Shown here piece by piece: positions 16,148 to 24,687 of a stretch of 64,000 nt of DNA (position 1 is the stretch's first letter; each line of letters begins with the position of its first letter). The translations under genes were made by a program, and so were the position numbers. Under the pieces are notes generated by a model. It did not search any database. It was given only the letters and a program-made list of their open reading frames with translations, and was not told where the DNA came from. This DNA is from Myxococcus eversor. GTDB taxonomy: Bacteria; Myxococcota; Myxococcia; Myxococcales; Myxococcaceae. The stretch lies in contig NZ_JAAIXY010000015.1 in NCBI RefSeq assembly GCF_010894455.1, positions 228,009 to 292,008 of the forward strand, in the 5' to 3' direction.

Positions 16148-17067
16148 CGGTTGTTCCTCATGCCGGGGAAGTTCGGCATCGACGGGGGCTTGCCTCCGAA
16201 AATCCCGCCGCCCTGGCCACCGCCCGGAACGATGCCGCCATTGCCGCCGCGCTGCTGCCCGCCACCGTTGAGGCGCTGCAGGACCTCCGAGCGGCGCTGC
16301 AGCGGCACGCGCGTCTCCGGGTGCAGCATGGTGCCGTTGGGGCCGGGGATGGGGTTCTGGACAATCATGCCCGGGTTGTTGGGGTCCACCCACTGGTTGT
16401 CGGCACCTTGAGTCTGTCCCTGGGTGGCCATGAAGCCGCCGTTGCGGTCCGAGCCCGGCCCGAGCGACACCACGTGCGTCACCAGGTCGATGTTCTCCAA
16501 CTGGGTGCCCTCCTGCCAGTACACGGTGAGGTGCACCTCGCGCACCGTCTGGGTGAGCTGCTGCACCATCTGCGTGAACATGGGCTGCGCCATGCCCATG
16601 GCCGCGCCGCCCAGGCCACCGCCCGCGGGCTGCGGTCCACTGGAGGCGCCGTCCTTGCCGCCTCCGGCCCCGCCGCCACCGAACAGGCTGGCGATGCCGC
16701 TCATCGGGTCGTCCGAGTCCCCGCCACCGATGGGCAGGTTGAAGAGCGCGCCGATGAGCTGGTCCGGCGACACGCCGTCCAGCTTCGGAGCGATGATGCG
16801 CGCCTTCCACTTGAACTGGGACCAGCCCTCGTCGGAGAAGTCGCCGGACTCCTCGTCGTCGTCGGGCGAGAAGCCGTCGTCGTAGAGCTTCTGCTCCACG
16901 TCCGTCATCTTCGCGCGCGCCAGGAGCGAGGCCACCGTGAGGCGCTTGGTGTAGACGTGGTTGGACACCGCGCCCGCGTTCAAATCGAAGATGGCCATCA
17001 GCGCGAGCCCGAGGATGGCGAGCGCGACGACGACCTCCAGCAGCGTGAAGCCTTGAGCGCGTTTCAT
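16144..17067 (-). CDS. gspI: Type II secretion system minor pseudopilin GspI, long form
   Basis: ATG 17067 gives MKRAQGFTLLEVVVALAILG, a textbook prepilin signal with cleavage after Gly6. The mature core is GspI, a minor pseudopilin in the tip complex. The protein is 307 residues, while GspI is usually about 120-130. The extra length is an acidic stretch (about 66-80), a Gly-rich stretch (FGGGGAGGGKDG, about 130-142) and a Gly/Pro/Asn/Gln-rich tail after residue 220 (NGGGQQRGGNGG, GGGQGGGIFGGKP). The frame stays open and GC-biased throughout, and the gene overlaps gspH and gspJ by four bases on each side, so the length is not an assembly artefact. Confidence 0.9.
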   Translation of the reverse strand: MKRAQGFTLLEVVVALAILGLALMAIFDLNAGAVSNHVYTKRLTVASLLARAKMTDVEQKLYDDGFSPDDDEESGDFSDEGWSQFKWKARIIAPKLDGVSPDQLIGALFNLPIGGGDSDDPMSGIASLFGGGGAGGGKDGASSGPQPAGGGLGGAAMGMAQPMFTQMVQQLTQTVREVHLTVYWQEGTQLENIDLVTHVVSLGPGSDRNGGFMATQGQTQGADNQWVDPNNPGMIVQNPIPGPNGTMLHPETRVPLQRRSEVLQRLNGGGQQRGGNGGIVPGGGQGGGIFGGKPPSMPNFPGMRNNR

Positions 17068-17807
17068 CGCGGCACCTCCAGGATATCGTTCGCGATGTTC
17101 ACCTTCCCGGTGAGCGGGGACACGTCCAGCGTCCAGGCGTTGTCGCCCTGGCTCACGTAGACGTACGCCTTCTCCGTGTAGCCCTGCGGGAAGAAGTAGA
17201 GATATGCCACGCCGTTGTCGACCGCCTCCTTCTGCTGGCGCGTCCACACGGACACGCGCACGTCCGCCGGCAAATCACGGGCCGGCACTTCCTCGGAGGT
17301 GAAGGACGAGAACTTCGCCGCGTTCTGCACGCGCTCCTTCTCTCCGTCCATCAGCTCCTGCGCGCTGAGCGTCTCTCCACCCGAGGCCAGGTAGCTGCGG
17401 CGCTCCTCGTTGCCCTGACTGCCGCCACGGTTGGAGCGCCTGGCCTGCTCGCGCTCGCGGTTCTCGTCGCGCAGGGCGGTGTCGCGGTCTCTCGCCGTCG
17501 TCACCGCGCTCTCCGCGCACTCGGCATGGTAGCGCGTGGCCTTCTCCTCCTTGGGGTCCGGAATCTCGAACACCAGCCGGCACGTCTTGCCGCGCAGCGC
17601 CGCCGAGTCGTAGAGCGAGCGGATGGTGCCCGCCAGCTCCCCCGCCGCGCCCTTGGCCTTGGCGCCCGTGAGCGAGCCGATGCCCATCACCGCCGCGGAG
17701 AACAACATCGCGACGATGATGATGGCGATGGAGATCTCGATGAGCGTCAGGCCGCGCTGGGCTCGGTGGAACGCGCGCTGCCCTGCCACCGTCTTCACCT
17801 GCGTCAT
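17064..17807 (-). CDS. gspH: Type II secretion system minor pseudopilin GspH
   Basis: The 247-residue product carries a prepilin-type N-terminus with a long 18-residue basic leader, then RGLTLIEISIAIIIVAMLF. Cleavage is expected after Gly19, and the first mature residue is Leu instead of Phe. Glu at +5 is kept. GspH joins the pseudopilus below the tip. A central insertion (about 105-150) is very rich in Arg, Glu, Ser and Asn, which makes it longer than usual. It overlaps the GspG-like gene by four bases (ATGA). Confidence 0.9.
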   Translation of the reverse strand: MTQVKTVAGQRAFHRAQRGLTLIEISIAIIIVAMLFSAAVMGIGSLTGAKAKGAAGELAGTIRSLYDSAALRGKTCRLVFEIPDPKEEKATRYHAECAESAVTTARDRDTALRDENREREQARRSNRGGSQGNEERRSYLASGGETLSAQELMDGEKERVQNAAKFSSFTSEEVPARDLPADVRVSVWTRQQKEAVDNGVAYLYFFPQGYTEKAYVYVSQGDNAWTLDVSPLTGKVNIANDILEVPR

Positions 17808-18250
17808 GGCTGCCCCCAGTCCGCCAGCACGCCCCCGCTGCTCAGGTCCGCGTCCGTCCCTTCGCCGCCCTTCTTGCCGTCCGCCCCGTAGGACAGGACA
17901 GCGCCGCTCTTGCCGTCCATCCAGTAGACGTACGGGTGACCCCAGGGGTCCAACGGCACGGCGTCGATGAGCTTCGCCTCGATGAGCGGCGTGAAGCCCT
18001 CTTCCTTGGACGGGAAGTAGCCCATCAGCCGGTGGTGCGCCTTGAACAGGCCCTCCAGCTTGCGAATCTCTCCGCGCGCCCTGCGCTGCTCCGGCACGAG
18101 CGAGCGGTCGTCCGTCACGTACACGAGGACGAACGCCAGCAGGGTGGCCACGACGAAGATGGCCGCCAGCAGCAGCCGCCCCTTCGTCTGGGAGCGCAGG
18201 GCCCCCGCGGGCGAGGGCATCTGGGATGGAAGTGAGGTTTGCACGTTCAT
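17804..18250 (-). CDS. GspG-like protein without a prepilin cleavage site
   Basis: ATG 18250 follows GAAAGGGG at a normal distance; an upstream in-frame TTG lacks that support. The 148 residues end like GspG: DPWGHPYVYW, SYGADGKKGGEGTDADLSSGG, the calcium-binding loop of major pseudopilins. The N-terminus does not match. A 27-residue polar leader (MNVQTSLPSQMPS...) precedes a membrane helix (RLLLAAIFVVATLLAFVLV) with no Gly-Phe-Thr-Leu-x-Glu motif, so prepilin peptidase should not process it. It is therefore probably a bitopic inner-membrane protein with a pseudopilin head, placed between true gspG and gspH. A role in pseudopilus assembly or length control is speculation. Confidence 0.85.
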   Translation of the reverse strand: MNVQTSLPSQMPSPAGALRSQTKGRLLLAAIFVVATLLAFVLVYVTDDRSLVPEQRRARGEIRKLEGLFKAHHRLMGYFPSKEEGFTPLIEAKLIDAVPLDPWGHPYVYWMDGKSGAVLSYGADGKKGGEGTDADLSSGGVLADWGQP

Positions 18251-18289
18251 GCCCGAAGCCCCTTTCAACACGCGGGGTGCGCTAATTCT

Positions 18290-18721
18290 TCACTTGTTGT
18301 TGGCGGTGGCGCCGTCCGCGGAGGAGATGTCCGCGTCGTTGCCCTCTCCGCCGGCGGTGCCGTCCGCGCCGTAGGAGATGATGACGGGCTTGCCGCCCTC
18401 GTTCAGGTACACGTAGTCGTTGTTCCACGGGTCCTTGGGCATCTGCTCCAGCGACTGGGTCTCCACCAGCGCGTTGAGGCCCGAGGACGTGTCCGGGTAC
18501 TTGCCCTTCTTCGTGTAGTAGAGCTTCAGCGCGCCCTGGATGCTCTTGATGTCCAGCGAGGCCCTGTCCCTGCGGGCCGCCTCGAGCTGCGGAATCACCG
18601 CCACGCCGACGGCGGCGGCGATGAGGCCGAGGATGGTGATGACCACCATGATTTCGATGAGGGTCATGCCGCGGCGGTTGCGGTTGCGGCGGCGCTGCTG
18701 CGAGTGGGTGTTCTGGCTCAT
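18290..18721 (-). CDS. gspG: Type II secretion system major pseudopilin GspG
   Basis: This 143-residue major subunit of the pseudopilus has an Arg-rich leader and the motif RRGMTLIEIMVVITILGLIA, with cleavage after Gly18. The mature N-terminal residue is Met, which prepilin peptidase then methylates, and Glu is at +5. The GspG head domain is complete: TKKGKYPDTSSGLNALV, PKDPWNNDYVYLNEG and SYGADGTAGGEGNDADISS, whose Asp and Ser residues bind calcium. ATG 18721 is the first start in a sensible position. It is followed by the GspG-like gene 39 bases downstream. Confidence 0.96.
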   Translation of the reverse strand: MSQNTHSQQRRRNRNRRGMTLIEIMVVITILGLIAAAVGVAVIPQLEAARRDRASLDIKSIQGALKLYYTKKGKYPDTSSGLNALVETQSLEQMPKDPWNNDYVYLNEGGKPVIISYGADGTAGGEGNDADISSADGATANNK

Positions 18722-18782
18722 GTCTGCTCTCACCTCGGGGTGACTTTCTGGCAAGCCACCGCATCGTGTTCAGGACTTCCTG

Positions 18783-18938
18783 TCAGGGTGCCCGGGGGCC
18801 GTCCACCACCCCTGCGGGCGGCACGGAGGCCCGGGGCCCGTACAGTCGGGCCCCCACCGTCACCAGCGCCGCCGCGAGGGCAATCATCGCCGCGAGCGTC
18901 GCGCGCTGTATCCAACGGTCGAGCGTGTCATTCGTCAT
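18783..18938 (-). CDS. 51-aa single-helix membrane protein between gspF and gspG
   Basis: An open frame runs from ATG 18938 to TGA 18783. It encodes MTNDTLDRWIQRATL, a hydrophobic helix (AAMIALAAALVTVGARLYG, about 16-34) and a short Pro-rich tail. It starts 12 bases after the gspF stop, with CAGGG in front, and fills an otherwise empty gap in a tightly packed operon. A small bitopic inner-membrane protein is predicted. It is not a standard Gsp component. Coding status rests on position, start context and the clean amphipathic-plus-helix layout, so it is likely but unproven. Confidence 0.6.
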   Translation of the reverse strand: MTNDTLDRWIQRATLAAMIALAAALVTVGARLYGPRASVPPAGVVDGPRAP

Positions 18939-18950
18939 GGCCCTGGCACC

Positions 18951-20207
18951 TCACCGGATGGCCGAGTTCACCTGGAGAATCGGCAACAGGATGGACAGGG
19001 CTACGAATGCAATCACCGCGCCCATCACCACGATGAGCAGCGGCTCGAGGAGCGAGGTGAGCGCGCCGATGCGCACATTCACCTGCGTCTCGTAGTTGTC
19101 CGCGACGTTGGTGAGCATGTCCTCCAACTGCCCGGAGCGCTCTCCAATCGCGACCATGTGGTACACGAGCGGTGGAAACTCACCCGAGCGCTTGAGCGGG
19201 GTGGCGATGCTCTCGCCCTCGCGGATGGAGTCGCGGGCCTTCTCCACGACCTCGGCCAGCACGGTGTTCGTCATGATGGCCTTGACGATGTCCATGGCCG
19301 CCAGCAGCGGGACGCCGCTCTTGAGCAGCGTGGACAGCGTGCGGGCGAAGCGGGAGATGGACAACAGGCGCACCAGGCTGCCGACGATGGGCGCCTTCAG
19401 CACGAAGCGATCCCACTTCGGCTTGCCCTTGGGGCTCTTCGTCCAGCGCATGAAGAGCCACACGCCCAGCGCCATCATCGGCACGGCGACGAACCACCAG
19501 TTCTGGAAGAAGTTGCTCGTGGCGATGAGGATGCGCGTGCTCAGGGGCAGCGTGGCCTTCATCGTCTCGAAGATCTTGGTGACCTTCGGCACGACGAAGA
19601 CCATCAGCGCCACGAGGATGCCGCCGCCCACCACCATCATGATGGCGGGGTAGAGCATGGTGCTGAGGATCTTCTGCTGCAGCCGGGCCTGGTTCTCCGT
19701 GAAGTCGGCCAGGCGCGTGAGCACCGCGTCCAGCGCGCCGGACGCCTCTCCCGCGCGCACCATGTTCACGTAGATGTTGGGAAAGATTTTCGGGTGCTGA
19801 CCCAGCGCGTCCGCGAGCGTCGAACCCTCGTTGACGCGCTGTTTGATGTCGGAGAGGGCGCGCTTGAAGCGCTCCTTCTCCACCTGGTCGACCAGGGCGG
19901 TGAGCGACTCCACCAGCGTGACGCCGGCGCCCAGCAGCGTGGAGAGCTGCCGGGTGAAGATGGCGACGTCGTCGGTGTTGACGCGGCCCCGACCCAGCTT
20001 GCGCAGGTCGATGTCGCGCGCCACCTGCGACGCGTTGGCGCCCTTGGACACCGCGCCCCGGCTTCCTTCCGCCTGGGCCAGCACGTCCGTGAGGAACACG
20101 CCGTCCGCGCGCAGCTTGGAGCGCAGCGTCTTGGGCGAGTCGGCTTCCAGCAGACCCTTGATCTGCTTGCCCGCGGAGTTGAGACCTCTGTACTCGAAGA
20201 CCGGCAT
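18951..20207 (-). CDS. gspF: Type II secretion system inner-membrane protein GspF
   Basis: A 418-residue polytopic platform protein with two homologous cytoplasmic helical domains (about 65-190 and 270-390), each followed by membrane helices, and an N-terminal cytoplasmic segment starting MPVFEYRGLNSAGKQIKG. Hallmarks are FTRQLSTLLGAGVTLVESL, RAGEASGALDAVLTRLAD, FARTLSTLLKSGVPLLAAM and IGERSGQLEDMLTNVADNYE. GspF sits at the centre of the inner-membrane complex and is thought to turn ATPase motion into pseudopilus growth. It lies 40 bases after gspE. Confidence 0.97.
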   Translation of the reverse strand: MPVFEYRGLNSAGKQIKGLLEADSPKTLRSKLRADGVFLTDVLAQAEGSRGAVSKGANASQVARDIDLRKLGRGRVNTDDVAIFTRQLSTLLGAGVTLVESLTALVDQVEKERFKRALSDIKQRVNEGSTLADALGQHPKIFPNIYVNMVRAGEASGALDAVLTRLADFTENQARLQQKILSTMLYPAIMMVVGGGILVALMVFVVPKVTKIFETMKATLPLSTRILIATSNFFQNWWFVAVPMMALGVWLFMRWTKSPKGKPKWDRFVLKAPIVGSLVRLLSISRFARTLSTLLKSGVPLLAAMDIVKAIMTNTVLAEVVEKARDSIREGESIATPLKRSGEFPPLVYHMVAIGERSGQLEDMLTNVADNYETQVNVRIGALTSLLEPLLIVVMGAVIAFVALSILLPILQVNSAIR

Positions 20208-20247
20208 GGCTCGATGACCCCGGCTCCCCCCAGGGAGGAGCTGTCGG

Positions 20248-22062
20248 TTACATGTCCTCCTGGGTGATGCTCAGCACTTCGGCGATGGTCGTCTCGCCCA
20301 GGGCAATCTTCCTCGCACCGTCCTCCAGCAGGGTGATCATCCCCTTGCTGGTGGCGGACTTCTTGATGGTGGAGGCGTCCACGTTCTTCAGCACCAGCTG
20401 GCGCACGTCGTCGTCCACGGGCAGGAACTCGTAGATGCCCGTGCGGCCTCGGTAGCCGTTGCGATTGCACGTGGGGCAACCCACCGCCTTGTAGATGCGG
20501 TCCGTCCCGTAGCGCGCCTTGAACGAAGCCAGCGAGTGCCCCAGCTCCTTCAGCTCCACGTCCGTGGGCGTGTAGGCCACGCGGCAGTCGGGGCACACCC
20601 GGCGCACCAGTCGCTGGGCGAGGATGCCGGTGAGCGACGAGGCCACCAGGAAGGGCTCCACGCCCATGTCCACCAGACGGGTGACGGCGCCCGCCGCGTC
20701 GTTGGTGTGGACCGTGGAGAGCACCAGGTGGCCCGTGAGGGACGCCTGGATGGCGATCTCCGCCGTGTCCTTGTCCCGAATCTCGCCGACCATGATGACG
20801 TCCGGGTCCTGGCGGAGGAACGAGCGCAGGCCCTGGGAGAAGGTGAGGCCGATCTTCGGGTTGATGGCCATCTGGCCAATACCCTTGAGCTGGTACTCGA
20901 CCGGGTCCTCGACGGTGAGGATGTTCAGGTCGGAGGTATTGATCTTCGACAGGGCGCCGTAGAGCGTCGTCGTCTTGCCGGAGCCCGTGGGGCCGGTGAC
21001 GAGGACGATGCCGTGCGAGCGCTTGATGACCGCCTCCATCGCGTGGAGCGTCACCTGGCTCATGCCAATCTCGGCCAGGTCCAGCAGCGTCGCCGTCTTG
21101 TCCAACAGACGCATGACGATGCGCTCCCCGTTGGTGGTGGGGATGGTGGACAGGCGGATGTCGATGTCGCGGCCGGCCAGCTTGATGCGGATGCGGCCGT
21201 CCTGCGGCAGGCGCTTCTCCGCGATGTTGAGCTGCCCCATCACCTTCACGCGGCTGACGATGGCGTTCTGGTAGCGCTTGGGCGGCTTGATGACTTCCTG
21301 GAGCACACCATCCACGCGGAAGCGCACCAGCAGCTCGCGCTCCATGGGCTCGATGTGGATATCGCTCGCGCGCTCCTTGGCGGCGCGGAAGAGCACGGAG
21401 TTCACCAGCCGGATGACCGGCGCCTCGTCGTCCGTGTCCAACAGGTCCTGCGGCTCGTCCAGCTCGTGCGCGAGCGCGTCCAGGTCCTGCGTCTCCATCT
21501 CGTCGACCAGCTGCTCGGCCTCGTTGATGGAGCGGTCATAGACGCTGTTGATGGCGTCGGTGATGGTGGAGGCCAGCGCGAGCCGGGGGCTGATGCTCTG
21601 CCCCAACAGCAGCCGCGCGTGGTCCATGGTGGACGTGTCCAGCGGGTCCGCCACCGCCAGCACCACCGTGTCACCCTCCACGGACAGCGGGAGGATGTGC
21701 GACTGCTTGGCGAAGTTGATGGGGATGCGCTTGACGAGCTCCGCGTCCACCTCCTCCGTGAAGATGCGCGCCAGGTAGGGCAGGTCCAACTGGTGCCCCA
21801 GGGCCTTGACGACATCCTCCTCGGAGACCGCCTTGAGGCCCACCAGCACCTCACCGATGCGCCCGCCCTTCTCCTCCTGGGTGGCGAGCGCCTCGCGGAG
21901 CTTCTCCTCGGTGAGCGAGGGGACGAGCGCGCGGAGGATCTCCCCCAGGGGCCTTCCACAGAGGAAGGCCTGCCCGTGGGAGACGACCTGGGTGGAGTCG
22001 TTCCGAGCGGCGGTCGCGCCAGATGCGATGGTGGCGAGAGTGGGGTCGGCGGTCACGTTCAT
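20248..22062 (-). CDS. gspE: Type II secretion ATPase GspE
   Basis: This 604-residue hexameric ATPase powers pseudopilus assembly. Residues about 35-200 are the N-terminal regulatory domain (LGEILRALVPSLTEEKLREALATQ). The ATPase core shows Walker A GPTGSGKT at 357-364, the Asp box ILTVEDPVEYQL, Walker B DPDVIMVGEIRD and the His box TGHLVLSTVHTND. The GspE/PilB zinc finger is complete: CPDC and, about 45 residues later, CPTC. Its leader with QAFLCGRPLGEILR is the usual myxobacterial form. The gene starts six bases after the gspD stop. Confidence 0.97.
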   Translation of the reverse strand: MNVTADPTLATIASGATAARNDSTQVVSHGQAFLCGRPLGEILRALVPSLTEEKLREALATQEEKGGRIGEVLVGLKAVSEEDVVKALGHQLDLPYLARIFTEEVDAELVKRIPINFAKQSHILPLSVEGDTVVLAVADPLDTSTMDHARLLLGQSISPRLALASTITDAINSVYDRSINEAEQLVDEMETQDLDALAHELDEPQDLLDTDDEAPVIRLVNSVLFRAAKERASDIHIEPMERELLVRFRVDGVLQEVIKPPKRYQNAIVSRVKVMGQLNIAEKRLPQDGRIRIKLAGRDIDIRLSTIPTTNGERIVMRLLDKTATLLDLAEIGMSQVTLHAMEAVIKRSHGIVLVTGPTGSGKTTTLYGALSKINTSDLNILTVEDPVEYQLKGIGQMAINPKIGLTFSQGLRSFLRQDPDVIMVGEIRDKDTAEIAIQASLTGHLVLSTVHTNDAAGAVTRLVDMGVEPFLVASSLTGILAQRLVRRVCPDCRVAYTPTDVELKELGHSLASFKARYGTDRIYKAVGCPTCNRNGYRGRTGIYEFLPVDDDVRQLVLKNVDASTIKKSATSKGMITLLEDGARKIALGETTIAEVLSITQEDM

Positions 22063-22068
22063 GGGCTC

Positions 22069-24663
22069 TTAGTTCCCCGATTCAGGCTGGATGCGCAGAC
22101 GCTCTGGCGACGCGTCTCCGGAGGACTCCGGAGCCGGCGCTTCGGGCGTCGGGGCCGCGGGGGGTGACTCTTCGGAACCCCTGGGGGGCGGTGCTGCTTC
22201 CCGCACCTCGGGTTCACGCGACTGGGTAGGCGTGGGCCGCGCGGGCTGCGTGGTGTTCTGGCGAGCAGGCGCCGGATTCTGGCCCGCGCCGGGCCCGATG
22301 ATGCGCTCCCCATTCAGGCCGGGGCCGCCGTTCTCCGCGCGGTTGCGCTCCCGGATGACGGCCTGGTTCATGCGCGACAGCGGACCGGGCTTGCGGCTGA
22401 AGTCCACCGCCACGTCGTAGCCCGGCACCTGGCCGTAGAACTGCTCCACGAACTGCTGACGCTCCTTCATCTTGCGCTCGAAGATGATGCGGAAGTCCTC
22501 CGGGCCCCGGATGATGTAGGGCGTCAGGAACAGGAGCAGGTTCGTCTTCGTCTTCTTGCGCGAAGTCTCGCGGAAGAAGTTGCCGATGATGGGGATGTCT
22601 CCCAGCACCGGGACCTTGGTGACGGACTCAATCGTGCGGTCCTGCATGATGCCGCCCAGCACCACCGTCTCCTGGTCCTTGGCGATGACCGTCGTCTTCG
22701 CGCTGCGCTTGCTCGTCGTCGGACCGAGCACCGGGTCATTGGAGGCGATCTCCTCCGTCTGCTCGGTGATGACCATGCGGATGTAGTCGCTGTCGTTGAT
22801 CTGCGGCTTGACGGTCAGCTTCAGCTCGACGTTCTGGCGCTGGATGGGCGCGTAGAGCGAGCCCAGTCCGCCCAGGCCGGCGAGCAGCGACGGGTTGAGG
22901 CCACCCGCCGCACCGCCAGCGGCCCCGCCCACCTGGGAGCCCAGCGAGGAGGGCGAGAAGCCGGACTGGAAGGGCACGTTCTGGCCCACCGTGATTTCCG
23001 CCTCCTCGTTGTCGCTGGTGAGGATGTGCGGGGTGGAGAGCACGTTGACGTCGGAGCTCTGCTGCATCGCGTGCAGCACCACGCCGAAGGCGGGGATGTC
23101 CAGGCCGAGCTTCTCCAGCGCCGGAATCACCGGGCCCTGCAGACCCGCGAGGAAGCCGCCGAAGGACGCCAGGTTCGCCAGGCTCAGCGAGGGCGGAAGT
23201 CCCTGGCCGCCGTTGTTGGTGCCAATCAGGCCGGGCGCCGCGCCCCTGTCGGTCTGGAGCGCGAAGCCGCTGTGCAGGTTGACGCCGAACTCGGCGTTGC
23301 GGTCCAGGTTCACCTCCATGATGACGGCCTCGACGAACACCTGGCGGCGCGGCGTGTCGAGCTGCTGGATGACCTGGACGATGTTCTTGTAGTCCGTCTG
23401 GCTGGCGACGATGACCAGCGAGTTGGTGCCCTTGTCCGCCGAAATCTTCACCTCGCCGCTGAACAGCTCCGCCGCCTGGGTGGTGCCGGTGGGACGGGGG
23501 ACGCCCTGGGGCATGTTCGGCATCGGCGAGCGCGGCCGGTTCGCGGTGCCCTGGGCCAGCGACTGGAGCGTGCTGGCCAGCTCCTCCGCGTTGGCGTTCT
23601 CCAGGTAGTAGACGTTGATGCGGCCGCCCGTGCCGGAGGGGATGTCGATCTGCGTGACGATGTCCTGGATGCGCTCGAACGCGGCGGGGCTGGCCACGAT
23701 GATGAGCTTGTTGGTGCGCTCGTCCGGGATGATCTGCGACAGCGTCACCGGGCCCGCGGAGGCCTCCTGGCCGCCCGAGGCGGGCTGCGCGATGACCTCA
23801 CCGCCCGGCTGGCCCGGCGTGCTGCCCGGGGTGAACGTCCCGGGGCGCTGGCCGGGGCGGGCGCCCTTGGCCTCGAAGAGGCGCTGCACCGTGGTGGCCA
23901 CGTCCTGCGCGGACGCGTACTGCACCTGGATGACCCGCAGCTCGTCGCTGGCCGCGCGCGTGTCCAACTGGTTGATGAGGCGCTCCAGTCGGTGGATGTT
24001 GGAGCCCACGTCGTTGACGATGATGGTGTCCGGCGGATACGGGATGGTGTCGCCGTCCTTGGACACCAGTTGCTGCAGCACCCCGCGCAGCGGCTCCACC
24101 TCCACGTTGCGGATGCGGAACAGCTTGGTGATCATCTGCTCGTTGGTGGTGTACGGCTGCTCGTCGTCGACGATGGTGGGGATGGGGTTCTGCTTCGCCG
24201 AGCGCTTGTCGACGATCTTCATGAAGCGGCCGTACTGGTACGCGGCGAGCCCGTTGGCGTCGAGCGATGCCAGGAAGGCGGAGTAGAACGCGTCCGCGTC
24301 CACTTCGACGCGGCCGTTCTCCGGGCCGATGATGGAGATCTTTCCGCGCACGTTCTCCGGAAGGATGAAGGTGCGGCAGGTGGCGTCGGCGACCGTCTGG
24401 ACGAGCTTTTCGATCTCCACCTTGTCGAAGTAGATGCCGTAGCGCGCGTTGCGCCGGGCCTCCTCGCACGTGGGCGTGCGCCGTGAACCCGGGTTGGACT
24501 CGTCGGCGCCCGTGGGCGACGACTGGGGAGTGATGGTCCGCTCACCCGGCGCCGCGGGTGCGGCGGGCGCGGAGGAGCCGGGCGGGGGGGGGCGGCGCTG
24601 GGCCTGCGCGGGGACGGCGAGCGCGAGGCAAAGGCAGAGCATCCAGGACGGGAGCGTCTTCAT
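22069..24663 (-). CDS. gspD: Type II secretion outer-membrane secretin GspD
   Basis: The 864-residue precursor has a signal peptide ending PAQAQ (about 21), periplasmic N0-N3 domains (about 60-400) and the secretin barrel (about 430-720). Barrel hallmarks are QVFVEAVIMEVNL, VNVLSTPHILTSDNEEAEITVGQNVPF, VVLGGIMQDRT and VPVLGDIPIIGNFF. It forms the outer-membrane gate of the secretion system. Gly/Pro-rich inserts occur between N domains (GARPGQRPGTFTPGSTPGQP) and in the barrel (GGAAGGAAGG). A Pro/Glu-rich tail of about 100 residues follows the barrel and may serve pilotin binding or targeting; no pilotin gene is seen nearby. Confidence 0.97.
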   Translation of the reverse strand: MKTLPSWMLCLCLALAVPAQAQRRPPPPGSSAPAAPAAPGERTITPQSSPTGADESNPGSRRTPTCEEARRNARYGIYFDKVEIEKLVQTVADATCRTFILPENVRGKISIIGPENGRVEVDADAFYSAFLASLDANGLAAYQYGRFMKIVDKRSAKQNPIPTIVDDEQPYTTNEQMITKLFRIRNVEVEPLRGVLQQLVSKDGDTIPYPPDTIIVNDVGSNIHRLERLINQLDTRAASDELRVIQVQYASAQDVATTVQRLFEAKGARPGQRPGTFTPGSTPGQPGGEVIAQPASGGQEASAGPVTLSQIIPDERTNKLIIVASPAAFERIQDIVTQIDIPSGTGGRINVYYLENANAEELASTLQSLAQGTANRPRSPMPNMPQGVPRPTGTTQAAELFSGEVKISADKGTNSLVIVASQTDYKNIVQVIQQLDTPRRQVFVEAVIMEVNLDRNAEFGVNLHSGFALQTDRGAAPGLIGTNNGGQGLPPSLSLANLASFGGFLAGLQGPVIPALEKLGLDIPAFGVVLHAMQQSSDVNVLSTPHILTSDNEEAEITVGQNVPFQSGFSPSSLGSQVGGAAGGAAGGLNPSLLAGLGGLGSLYAPIQRQNVELKLTVKPQINDSDYIRMVITEQTEEIASNDPVLGPTTSKRSAKTTVIAKDQETVVLGGIMQDRTIESVTKVPVLGDIPIIGNFFRETSRKKTKTNLLLFLTPYIIRGPEDFRIIFERKMKERQQFVEQFYGQVPGYDVAVDFSRKPGPLSRMNQAVIRERNRAENGGPGLNGERIIGPGAGQNPAPARQNTTQPARPTPTQSREPEVREAAPPPRGSEESPPAAPTPEAPAPESSGDASPERLRIQPESGN

Positions 24664-24687
24664 GGAGGAGCGGGCGCGGCGTGGGGT

